Shown here piece by piece: positions 25,683-33,560 of a DNA stretch of 64,000 bases. This DNA is from Bacilliculturomica massiliensis (GTDB taxonomy: Bacteria; Bacillota; Clostridia; Peptostreptococcales; Anaerovoracaceae): positions 119,779 to 183,778 of the forward strand of contig NZ_LR027591.1 in the NCBI RefSeq assembly GCF_900605495.1, in the 5' to 3' direction. A model generated the notes under the pieces. It saw only the letters and a program-made list of their open reading frames with translations. It was not told the DNA's origin and did not search any database. Position 1 is the stretch's first letter; each line of letters begins with the position of its first letter. The translations under genes and the position numbers were made by a program.

Positions 25683-26531
25683 CTAATAAGCGCTTCCTTT
25701 CAGATGGTAATAAAACAGGTACTGCTGGACGATCCCCAGCTCGCTGCCATAGCGCTCGTATGGAAAGTTACCGGCGTAATTGCCGGCGATGATCTTTTTG
25801 ATATGCGTGTCTACCGGAAATACACCGGTGCGGTGAAGGCCGAACAGGCAGATACAGTCCGCTACTTTTTTGCCGATCCCGTAGATGGACATCAGCCGTT
25901 CTCCGGCCGTTTCGTCGTCCGCCCCGTCCAGCTCGCCTTTCAGCTGGGCCAGTCCGCCGTCCTTCATATCCTCCGTCAGAGCCTTCAAATATTTCGCTCT
26001 GTATCCCAGTCCCAATCTGATGAAATCCGCTTCTCCTGCCGCAGCCAGTTCTTCAGGCCGGGGAAATGCGTAATAAAAGCGGCCGCCATCCATCGGCATT
26101 TTCCGCCCGTATTCCCCGCACAGCCCGCGAATACTGTTTCGGATCCGGCCGATGTTGTTGTTCTGGGAGATCAGGAAACTCACCATGACCTCCCACAGAT
26201 CCTGCTTCAATACCCGGATGCCGCCGCCGTATTCCACCGCGGCTCTCAAGTACGCATCCTCCGGATCGATGCGCCGTTTCAGCTGACCGTAATCCCGCTC
26301 CAGGTCAAAATAATGACTCCACACCTGCCGAAACTCATCTTCAGAACAGGAAAAGAAAAAGCGGTCTCCCTCCTGGACGGCCACCAGACAGCGGCCCAAG
26401 GCCTGGATGGCGTAACATCCTTCGTCCAGCCGGGTCCAGGTAAAACACTGCCCGGAATCGGCGATCTGGGCCAGATCCATATGCTCGATGACAATGGGAC
26501 CCAGCCTTAAGTCCGTCCGTTTTTCACTCAT
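25683..26531 (-). CDS. 8-oxoguanine DNA glycosylase, OGG type
   Basis: Bifunctional base-excision repair enzyme of the HhH-GPD superfamily that removes oxidised guanine; 282 residues. The helix-hairpin-helix and catalytic region reads SIYGIGKKVADCICLFGL followed by PVDTH: the lysine (about 219) forms the Schiff base and the aspartate (about 237) assists. The N-terminal beta domain (DLAQIADSGQCFTWTRL) is the OGG N-domain. I start at the ATG at 26531, which overlaps the stop of the dynamin-like gene (TGATG) and follows GGGAGAG. Co-translation with the GTPase gene is likely. Confidence 0.9.
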   Translation of the reverse strand: MSEKRTDLRLGPIVIEHMDLAQIADSGQCFTWTRLDEGCYAIQALGRCLVAVQEGDRFFFSCSEDEFRQVWSHYFDLERDYGQLKRRIDPEDAYLRAAVEYGGGIRVLKQDLWEVMVSFLISQNNNIGRIRNSIRGLCGEYGRKMPMDGGRFYYAFPRPEELAAAGEADFIRLGLGYRAKYLKALTEDMKDGGLAQLKGELDGADDETAGERLMSIYGIGKKVADCICLFGLHRTGVFPVDTHIKKIIAGNYAGNFPYERYGSELGIVQQYLFYYHLKGSAY

Positions 26532-28108
26532 CACAGTCTCTCCCTCAGACGCTTGAGCTTTCTGGTCAGCTGGTTCAGATCCTCAATACGCCGGGCCACC
26601 GCATAGGTGCTCTGTTCCCGATAGAGCAGCACCCGGGACAGGGTTTCATACAGCTCGTCGCAAAGCTGCTCCGTCTCGCCCCGCAGCCTTCCTGCCAGTT
26701 CCTCCAGCCCTTCTTCCAGACGGCCGCTGTAATCCTCCAGAAAAGCATTTCGCAGGTGTTCCAGATCTTCTCTCGTCAGCGGGGCCTCATCAGGCTTCGC
26801 CGGCGATCCCGCAGGCACGGCTTCCAGTCCCGGGAGCTCCCCGCCGGCCCTTTCCGCGCCTGCAGCCTGTCTGCCGGAAAGATCCAGTTCTGTAAGCTCG
26901 TAATGGTACTCCATGCCAAACTGGCTCAAAACAGCCGCCGACAGCGCCCGCTTCACTTCATTTCTGTGCAGCTCCATACCGTTTGCGATCTTTGCAAAAT
27001 CGCGTCTCAGCTGCTTTCTCCCCTTTTCGTAGATCTTGCGCAGACAGGTTTCCGCTTCCGCTCTCCCCATCTCTGTCAGCTCGTCCATCCAATAATCGAA
27101 TTCTCTGTCGATGATCTGCTCCAGCTCCGTCTCAATGCGGTCCGCCTCTTCGTTGAGACGGGCCACCGCCTCTTCCGCCGAAGTCCTCTGCTCCGCAAAG
27201 CTTTCCTCCATGGCCGCAAACCGCTCGTCGAAACTGCTGGGGACCATATTCAGCGCCTTCCAGTACAGATTCAGCTGCGACACCGCCCTGCCGATAATAT
27301 CATAGAGCTTTTTCCGCGCCGAAGCATCCAGTATCTCCCTTACCGACTCGCGGCAGTCCTTTTCAATACTTTCCCGAAGCGCGCTCAGACCCGTCCCGGA
27401 TCTGGCGCTCACCGGAAACATCTGCACCTCCTGCACATCCAGCAGGCTGCACAGCAGTCTGCGGCAATAATCCAGATATATCTCCAGTTCGTCCTCTGTC
27501 ACCGTATCGATCTTATTCACGGCAAAATAAAACTTCGCCGCGTATTCCCTGGCTCTGCGCAGAAAATCGATCTCGATCTCGTTGATGGGGCTGTCCACGG
27601 ACAGCATGAAAATAACCGCGTCGCTCTCCGCCGCAAAAGCGTAAGCCGCGTCGGAATTGTGCCGGTGCACGGAACCCACGCCCGGCGTGTCCACAAAGGT
27701 GATGCCGTCCTTCAGAAAATCTGCCGGAGTCTGCAGCGTGACCGATGCAACTCCCAGTCCGTTGTCCGGGTTGCTCTGCTCGCTGATATATGCGGCCAGT
27801 TCCTCCGGCTCCACCTGCTGCACCGCGCCGTTCTCAAAATGTACGGCCGCGGATCGCTGTCCGTAGCGGACCCTCGTCACTGCCGACGTGACCGGCACAA
27901 TGCCCACGGGCATCAGCTGTTCGCCCAGAATGGCGTTGACCAGCGTGCTCTTTCCCCGCTTGAACTGCCCGATCACAGAAACTGTGATCTCCTGATTTTC
28001 CAGACGGCTCATCACCTCTTTGACCCTGGCCGCCTCTCCCCCGCACAGCTCTGAACTGCCCAGCAGTATGGCTGCGTGGTTGGCTATCGCTATGGTTTGA
28101 TCGCTCAT
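26531..28108 (-). CDS. dynamin-like GTPase
   Basis: 525 residues. The GTPase domain occupies the first 240: G1 GQFKRGKST at 47-55, switch II DTPGVGS near 142, and NKID near 200. The rest is helical with long charged stretches (for example EEAVARLNEEADRIETELEQ) as in bacterial dynamin-like proteins that bind and reshape membranes. There is no obvious transmembrane segment. A low-complexity segment sits near residue 420. Bacterial members protect membrane integrity or act in phage and stress defence. It is translationally coupled to the downstream OGG glycosylase gene, with AGGAG before its ATG. Confidence 0.88.
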   Translation of the reverse strand: MSDQTIAIANHAAILLGSSELCGGEAARVKEVMSRLENQEITVSVIGQFKRGKSTLVNAILGEQLMPVGIVPVTSAVTRVRYGQRSAAVHFENGAVQQVEPEELAAYISEQSNPDNGLGVASVTLQTPADFLKDGITFVDTPGVGSVHRHNSDAAYAFAAESDAVIFMLSVDSPINEIEIDFLRRAREYAAKFYFAVNKIDTVTEDELEIYLDYCRRLLCSLLDVQEVQMFPVSARSGTGLSALRESIEKDCRESVREILDASARKKLYDIIGRAVSQLNLYWKALNMVPSSFDERFAAMEESFAEQRTSAEEAVARLNEEADRIETELEQIIDREFDYWMDELTEMGRAEAETCLRKIYEKGRKQLRRDFAKIANGMELHRNEVKRALSAAVLSQFGMEYHYELTELDLSGRQAAGAERAGGELPGLEAVPAGSPAKPDEAPLTREDLEHLRNAFLEDYSGRLEEGLEELAGRLRGETEQLCDELYETLSRVLLYREQSTYAVARRIEDLNQLTRKLKRLRERL

Positions 28109-28205
28109 TTTATAAATCTCCTGTCTATCTTCCGCCTGCCGCGCCGCACATCCGGGAACTTCACGCCCCGCCGCGCCTGACCGGCCGCGTTTTGATCATG
28201 GCTTC

Positions 28206-28443
28206 TCACTGGTTTCCCCGCTCGCCTCCGCCGACAGCGAAGACCGGGCTCCTTCGCCCGGCCTTCGTCGTACCGTAATCGCCTTCGGCTCGCCAGTCGC
28301 GGGGTATGGACATTGTACCATAAACTCTAAGCTCTGCCTTCGCCTTCGGCTTGGCAGTCGCTAAGTGTTCTGGGCACCTGTCATACCGCCGCTCTGCCTT
28401 CGCCCTTGGCTCGCCAGTCGCGGGGTATGGACATTGTACCATA
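28206..28443. repeat. dispersed palindromic-type repeat cluster
   Basis: Two exact 36-base copies (28287-28322 and 28408-28443, beginning GGCTCGCCAGTCGCGGGG) flank a third degenerate copy near 28349, giving about 60-base spacing. The 78-codon open frame across it is made of the repeats and I do not count it as a gene. The cluster fills most of the 28109-28625 gap. Confidence 0.8.
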
Positions 28444-28534
28444 CTTTCAGGTGTTGTGTCATGTAATTAGACCGAGCTCCGCTGTGGTGAAAAATGAGTT
28501 CGTCTCTGCAGCAGACCTTTCAGCCGATATCCTG

Positions 28535-28564
28535 TTGACAAAAACCGTATTATTGATATAATAC
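28535..28564 (+). promoter_or_regulatory. promoter and operator of the GntR/ABC operon
   Basis: TTGACA (28535-28540) and TATAAT (28557-28562) are 16 bases apart. A perfect inverted repeat GTATTAT-TGAT-ATAATAC (28547-28564) overlaps the -10 box. A second weaker one, GTTAA/TTAAC, follows at 28566-28584. This is the layout expected for autorepression by the GntR protein encoded next. Confidence 0.75.
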
Positions 28565-28625
28565 AGTTAACCGTATTACTTAACTAACACAGTTTTCATT
28601 TTGAAAGGCAGCAGGTAACTCGCCG

Positions 28626-28997
28626 ATGATTTCATTTGAATCCTTTACCATGGAGGACGGCAGTCCCATCTATATGCAGATCATCCGGTACATTAAAAGG
28701 GGTATTATCGCCGGAACCATACGGGACCGCGACGAGCTCCCCTCCAGGCGGGTCCTCTCCTCCCTGCTGGGCGTGAATCCCAATACGATCCAGAAAGCGT
28801 ACCGCATGCTGGAGGAAGAGGAGATCATCGAGTCCCACTCAGGCGCAAAGAGCTATATCACCGCCGGGGAAACGCAGATCTCACGGATCCGTTCTCAGCT
28901 GGTGGAAAGCGATGTAAAAACGCTGATCAAAGCCATGCAGCAGATGGGCGTTTCCAGGGAAGACACCATCCGCCTTGTAGAAAAAATCTGGGATTGA
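28626..28997 (+). CDS. GntR-family repressor, YtrA type
   Basis: 123 residues: a winged helix-turn-helix over residues 1-75 (PIYMQIIRYIKRGIIAGTIRD, LPSRRVLSSLLGVNPNTIQKAY) and a short C-terminal helical dimerisation tail. That is the YtrA subfamily layout, which lacks a ligand-binding domain of ordinary GntR size. YtrA-type repressors control ABC operons induced by cell-wall-active compounds. It is the first gene of a five-gene operon, and the palindrome on its own promoter suggests autoregulation. Confidence 0.9.
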   Translation: MISFESFTMEDGSPIYMQIIRYIKRGIIAGTIRDRDELPSRRVLSSLLGVNPNTIQKAYRMLEEEEIIESHSGAKSYITAGETQISRIRSQLVESDVKTLIKAMQQMGVSREDTIRLVEKIWD

Positions 28998-29013
28998 GAC
29001 AGGAGAGCAGACG

Positions 29014-29784
29014 ATGAGACAATATTTTTCCGTTATGACGATCGCCGCCAGAAGCACGATTTATAAAATAATCAGCCTGCTGTTTCTCATGTCCGCGCTG
29101 GAAACGGTCCTGTTCCTGCGTCTTCTCCGGCAGACGGCCGCCCAGCCCTGCAGGCTGGAGGCGATGATCACTCTGAGCAAAATGCCCCTGGTCTGCGGCG
29201 GGGCCTTTGTGATCCTCTGCGCCCTGCTCAGTCTGGCGGGCTGCGAGCGCTGGGGCAGCAAGTGCGGATATACGCTCCGGCGTCTTTCCGTCGGCGAGGG
29301 GACCACCGCCCTGCTGTGGGCCTTTTACAACAGTATGTGTTTTCTTGTTTTCTGGGCGGTCCAGCTCCTTACGGCTCTGCTTTTGTGCCGCGTGTACGTG
29401 AACTCCCTGGATCCGGCTTATTGGAACGATCAGACTATCTTTATGGCATTCTACCGCAGCGATTTTCTCCACGGTCTGCTGCCCATGGCGGCAGTCAGTA
29501 TCTGGCTCAGAAACGGCGCGCTGATCGCGGCGCTGGGCGCCGCCGCCTCCTCCTTTTCCATGCGCCAGCGGCGCGGAGAGAGGGGGATCGCCATCGTCGT
29601 GCTGGCAGTCCTGACCCTGGTCGCGTTTCCCCGGCAGATCGACAGTTTTGTCTCCGATATCATTACCCTTATCATCGCTCTCTGCACCGCCGCCCGCCTG
29701 TGCTTTGATATGCAGTGGGGGCGTTTCGGCAGAGAGCCGGACCCCGGCCAGATAGAAGAGGGAGGTGTGCGTCATGTCATATGA
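29014..29784 (+). CDS. membrane protein of the YtrA-type ABC operon
   Basis: 256 residues with about six hydrophobic segments and no recognised domain. AGGAG precedes the ATG, 16 bases after the GntR gene, and the 3' end overlaps the next gene. By position it is a candidate membrane subunit of the transporter whose ATPase is encoded two genes downstream. It is not closely similar to any permease I know, so the assignment rests on context. Confidence 0.7.
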   Translation: MRQYFSVMTIAARSTIYKIISLLFLMSALETVLFLRLLRQTAAQPCRLEAMITLSKMPLVCGGAFVILCALLSLAGCERWGSKCGYTLRRLSVGEGTTALLWAFYNSMCFLVFWAVQLLTALLLCRVYVNSLDPAYWNDQTIFMAFYRSDFLHGLLPMAAVSIWLRNGALIAALGAAASSFSMRQRRGERGIAIVVLAVLTLVAFPRQIDSFVSDIITLIIALCTAARLCFDMQWGRFGREPDPGQIEEGGVRHVI

Positions 29785-30340
29785 CAGAGAGACCAGCAGC
29801 GCCAAGATCCATAGCCAGGCCCGCGATGCAGGAGAAAGCGTAACCCGCGGCATCGGAAACTGGGTCCCTCCCGGACTCGATCACCGACAGGAGGCCAAGT
29901 GGACCGCCTGGGCTTTTTCTCTGAGCCTCCTGTACAGTCTCCGCTTTTTCCTGGCCCTGTTTCAGGCCCGCGATTCCCTCTTCCTTCAGGCGGGCGCAGA
30001 AAAAATCCTGGATGTGAACGCTGTGATGCCGGATTTCATCCTGCTTCTCCGCGACAGCCTGATCGGGTTTCCCATGACTGCGCTGGGAGCTGCAGCTCTT
30101 CTGGCCTACCATTATTTTTACCATTTCCAGGGCAGCAAAAGCATATACCTCATGCGGCGGCTTCCCCGACGCTTGGAGCTCGTCCGGCGCTGCGCCGCGC
30201 TGCCCCTGCTGACGGCGGCTGCAGCCCTTCTGGCCGCAGGGCTGTTACTGGCGCTCTACTTCGGTATCTATCTGCTGGTCACGCCGGAGACCTGCCTGAG
30301 CTCCGGTCAATGGGACAAAATCTGGAATGTTTTGCGATAG
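29774..30340 (+). CDS. second membrane protein of the ABC operon
   Basis: 188 residues from the ATG at 29774, preceded by GGGAGGTG and overlapping the previous gene by 11 bases. A charged N-terminus of about 45 residues is followed by three hydrophobic segments, the last at the C-terminus. No family is recognised. It is probably the partner of the preceding membrane protein in the ABC complex. The C-terminus ends soon after the third segment, shorter than a usual permease. Confidence 0.68.
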   Translation: MSYDRETSSAKIHSQARDAGESVTRGIGNWVPPGLDHRQEAKWTAWAFSLSLLYSLRFFLALFQARDSLFLQAGAEKILDVNAVMPDFILLLRDSLIGFPMTALGAAALLAYHYFYHFQGSKSIYLMRRLPRRLELVRRCAALPLLTAAAALLAAGLLLALYFGIYLLVTPETCLSSGQWDKIWNVLR

Positions 30341-30350
30341 GAGAATCACC

Positions 30351-31094
30351 ATGCTGAAACTGCACAATGTAAGTAAATCATACAACTGGAAACCCGCCCT
30401 GAAGCAGGTGGATCTCTGTCTTTCCCCAGGTGAGATCGTAGGTCTCTTTGGTGAAAACGGCGCCGGCAAGACCACGCTTTTGAAATGCATATTGGGCTAT
30501 CTGCCCTTTGACGGAGAGATCACGCTGGACGGCCATCCTATAACCCGGGCCAACATCGCGCGCGTCTCTTTTGCCACCTGCGAGCACTCCTTTTTCCCCA
30601 ATCTGACGGCCGCGGCTCACCGCGAATTTTACGAACTGCACTTCCCTGCATTTCGCTCAAAGCGGTTTCACGGTCTGATGGATTTCTTCGAGCTTCCCGC
30701 AAACAAAGCGCTGCGCCATTTTTCTACTGGCCAGAAAAACCAGTTCGAAGTGATCCTGGCTCTCTCTCAGGGCGCCGACTACATCCTGATGGACGAACCC
30801 TTCGCCGGAAACGACGTATTTAACAGGGAGGACTTTTACAAGGTCCTGCTGGGCATACTGGAGCCCTCGGAAACAGTCTTTCTCTCCACCCATCTTCTGG
30901 CGGAGGTAGAAAACTTCATCAGCCGGGCGGTCCTGATCCACAGAGGGCGGATCGTCGGCGATATGACCACCCAGGAACTGGAGGATTCAGGCCGCACGCT
31001 GATGGGCTATGTAAAGGAAACCTATCAATATAAGTCCGACCGGGTCAGCAAAGCGCTGTCCGATCTGACAGGTGAAAGACAGGAGGAGCTGTGA
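30351..31094 (+). CDS. ABC transporter ATP-binding protein
   Basis: 247 residues. Walker A GENGAGKTT is at about 34-42, the signature is the variant HFSTGQKNQ (LSGGQ replaced by FSTGQ), Walker B is ILMDEPFAG, and the switch histidine is in STH. It resembles the YtrB/CcmA-type ATPases that pair with GntR-controlled membrane proteins. The start at 30351 is set by GATAGGAGAATCACC; a slightly longer frame has no ribosome-binding site. It would energise the two membrane proteins upstream. Confidence 0.9.
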   Translation: MLKLHNVSKSYNWKPALKQVDLCLSPGEIVGLFGENGAGKTTLLKCILGYLPFDGEITLDGHPITRANIARVSFATCEHSFFPNLTAAAHREFYELHFPAFRSKRFHGLMDFFELPANKALRHFSTGQKNQFEVILALSQGADYILMDEPFAGNDVFNREDFYKVLLGILEPSETVFLSTHLLAEVENFISRAVLIHRGRIVGDMTTQELEDSGRTLMGYVKETYQYKSDRVSKALSDLTGERQEEL

Positions 31095-32674
31095 TGCGTA
31101 AAAGTCTGCTTCTCGCCGGCGTACTGTTTGTCCTGTCGGGCTTCCTGCTCTGCGGAGCGTACGGCGGACTGGACTCAAAAAAAGACGCGGTGACCATAGG
31201 GGAAACCGTGCTGGCCGGCCACGCCGCCGAGGCGAAGGGAATCTCCCTTACATCCCGATATCACTACGACCACCACCTGTTCTGGGACACCGTCATCACT
31301 CCCGGGGGACAGCCGGCAGCCGCCACCGACTTTCGTTTTTACCAGCAGAGCAAGTGGGAGAACAGCCCGAGGCCCCCCCGCGTCGACCTGAGTTTCTCCT
31401 CGAGCTTCAGTCTCAGCGGAAATACCATCGACCTGGAAGACGAATATCTGCTGCAGACCGGGGTAGCCGCGCCTGTCCGGGATGTGGCCGGCCGCACGCC
31501 GGCGGGACAAAGGCGGCGGGAGATCATTCTTCTGAAAGATTATTACGATGTCTATCCCCTTTTCATCGACGCCTACACCCCCGGACTTATCTTCCGCATG
31601 GACGACGAGAACAGGGGCGGATCCCTCGAAAAAAATTTCTGCATACCAGTTCGTCCGGACCACAGGCTGGAGATATCCGTGGTGCGGGACAGAGCGGGAA
31701 ACATCACTGAAGTGGAGAGCAACACGCTGTCCGGCGGGATCGGTTTTGAGTCCAATTCCGTGATTCTGAAGGACGCCTGGTACCTCGCCCTGTCCCTGAC
31801 AGACCTGGATACCGGAGGACCGCTTCCGGTCCCTGCGGAAAGTTCAGGGATACACCTCCTTCCCATTGAAGAAAAAGACGGAAAAACCTATCTTTCTTCA
31901 GACCGTATCCAGTTGGTCTATCCTCTGGACGAAACGACCCGCGTCTGTTCCCTGCAGGCTGAAGCCGCTTCAAGCCGGCTCCTGCTTGTCACTGAGGAAC
32001 CCTCCGGCGAAAACGCCACAGCGTTTTACTTATCCGTCATCGATCGGTCTGACATGCGATTGATCCAGAAAACCCAGTTTCCTCTGCAATTGCCGGATCC
32101 TCCGGAAACGAAGAAATCAGACGACAAAACCGTTCAATTGCCCGCCTCGCTCCCGGACACAGCGGAGGCGCCCGCGCAGGCGACGCAGGCGAAAGGAACA
32201 GCGCCGGCAGAGCTCAAGACTGCATACCCGCATATCTCCGATGTTCAGATCGTCCAGTTCAAACAATGCGACGGCTTCCTTGCGGCTATTTTCAGCGACG
32301 GAAGCTTCTACGTGCTGACTCCTGATGCCGGCGGTCTCTATGAGCTCCAAATGTGCGGAGATCTGTACGAATGCGGGGATTTAGAAAAAGATATCCCCCT
32401 GTATGATCTGATCATGAGTTATGACGGACGGCGGCTGGCCGTCGCCTGCTACCAGAATTACCACAGCTCCCTCAGCACCTGCCTGCTGGTGTACCGCCGG
32501 GAGGAAACACAAAAACCGGACAGCCGGAACGGCTGCCATCCTCAGACGGCTGCGGACACCCACGCCGGGCTGGTCTACGCCGCAGTATACGACTTCAGCA
32601 ACGATCGAACAGTTCCTGGCGTCAGCGGCTATCTCAGCCCCGTGGACGGGGACCGGCTGATCCTGGATATGTGA
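31094..32674 (+). CDS. secreted or membrane-anchored protein of the ABC operon, function unknown
   Basis: 526 residues. The start MRKSLLLAGVLFVLSGFLLCG is a signal peptide or anchor with a cysteine at its end that might be lipidated. The rest is hydrophilic and rich in beta-strand-like stretches, with a proline/alanine/glutamine linker near residue 355. The C-terminal third (DVQIVQFKQCDGFLAAIFSDG) has a WD- or propeller-like flavour. No family recognised. It overlaps the ATPase stop by one base (TGATG), so it belongs to the operon and may be the extracytoplasmic part of the system. Confidence 0.75.
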   Translation: MRKSLLLAGVLFVLSGFLLCGAYGGLDSKKDAVTIGETVLAGHAAEAKGISLTSRYHYDHHLFWDTVITPGGQPAAATDFRFYQQSKWENSPRPPRVDLSFSSSFSLSGNTIDLEDEYLLQTGVAAPVRDVAGRTPAGQRRREIILLKDYYDVYPLFIDAYTPGLIFRMDDENRGGSLEKNFCIPVRPDHRLEISVVRDRAGNITEVESNTLSGGIGFESNSVILKDAWYLALSLTDLDTGGPLPVPAESSGIHLLPIEEKDGKTYLSSDRIQLVYPLDETTRVCSLQAEAASSRLLLVTEEPSGENATAFYLSVIDRSDMRLIQKTQFPLQLPDPPETKKSDDKTVQLPASLPDTAEAPAQATQAKGTAPAELKTAYPHISDVQIVQFKQCDGFLAAIFSDGSFYVLTPDAGGLYELQMCGDLYECGDLEKDIPLYDLIMSYDGRRLAVACYQNYHSSLSTCLLVYRREETQKPDSRNGCHPQTAADTHAGLVYAAVYDFSNDRTVPGVSGYLSPVDGDRLILDM

Positions 32675-32773
32675 ATAGATGCGAGACGGGGGAGAGATCA
32701 GTCGGGCCAGCCAAAATAGACGCGTCCTCCGATCAGCCGCGTCAGCAGTTCAGGCTCTGAAAAAGGCAGCGCG

Positions 32774-33511
32774 CTAGTGCAGAATCTCCGCTAGTTCATC
32801 CAGACGGCGGAGACGCGCCACCGCGCCCGGCGGCAGGTCCGGCTGCTCGTCCTGGGACAGAAACAGTCCCCGTGCCCCGCTGTTTTTCGCAAAGAGCATG
32901 TCGTTTAGAGAATCGCCCACCATGTAGACCTGCTCTGCGTCCAGACCGCAGGTCTGGCAGAATGCCTCCATCATATCCGGCGACGGCTTTGGTTTCATAT
33001 CCTGTTCCGCCGTTCCCAGAAAGGCGAAGCTGCCCAGTATTCCAAGGCTCTCCAGACAATATCGGGTAGTCTGCGGGCTGTCCGCCGTGGCGATTCCCAG
33101 CACATACCCACGATGGGAGAGCTCTCCGCACAGCCGTCTCAGATCGGCAAGGGGCCTCACTTCTCCGAAACAACAGGCCATGTCCGCCAGCTCATCCGCC
33201 AGCCGCGCCGCAAAAGCTTCCCGCTCTTCGAGAGGGGACCTCCTGTCCCGCAGTTCCCAGAGTCTCAGCAGTTTTTCCCACCCGCGGCCGATATCCCGGT
33301 TCGTGCCCGCCGCCAGCGGGCTGTCCGGAATGATACGGCCGCCCCCGTCGATGCCGGCGGCCATCAGCAGCTTCTCCTGCTTTCCTCTGTCGTCTGAAAA
33401 GCCATACTCAAAAGCCACCTTTCCCGCCAGTTTTTTAACAGGCAGTTTCCAAAACTCCGACAGGCTGATCAGCGTACCGTCCTTGTCAAATAGAATTCCC
33501 TTTTTTTTCAT
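32774..33511 (-). CDS. HAD-superfamily phosphatase
   Basis: 245 residues. Motif I FDKDGTL at 8-14, motif II around IATADSPQTTRY and motif III/IV around MKPKPSPDMM and MVGDSLNDML mark a class C1-cap HAD hydrolase of the phosphoglycolate-phosphatase kind. The substrate is unknown. It lies 49 bases downstream of the PhnX-PhnW fusion on the same strand and may be the last gene of the 2-aminoethylphosphonate operon, acting on a phosphorylated by-product. That link is inference from position. Confidence 0.85.
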   Translation of the reverse strand: MKKKGILFDKDGTLISLSEFWKLPVKKLAGKVAFEYGFSDDRGKQEKLLMAAGIDGGGRIIPDSPLAAGTNRDIGRGWEKLLRLWELRDRRSPLEEREAFAARLADELADMACCFGEVRPLADLRRLCGELSHRGYVLGIATADSPQTTRYCLESLGILGSFAFLGTAEQDMKPKPSPDMMEAFCQTCGLDAEQVYMVGDSLNDMLFAKNSGARGLFLSQDEQPDLPPGAVARLRRLDELAEILH

Positions 33512-33560
33512 CCCGTTCCCCTCTTTCCCCTGATTTTTCTGAGCTTCTCCATTCTCCGTC

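Noticed and set aside
28206..28442. 78-codon minus-strand frame
   Set aside because: It is encoded entirely by the repeat cluster, lacks a ribosome-binding site and has no family signature.
28287..28443. Possible CRISPR array from the 36-base repeats
   Set aside because: Only two exact copies, spacers of unequal length and a diverged middle copy, and no cas genes in the window. It looks like a dispersed repeat.
32698..32773. Short open frame reading LTRLIGGRVYFGWPD after the HAD gene
   Set aside because: It could be a remnant of another gene, but it is only about 25 codons, in a different frame from the complete HAD protein, and has no start.
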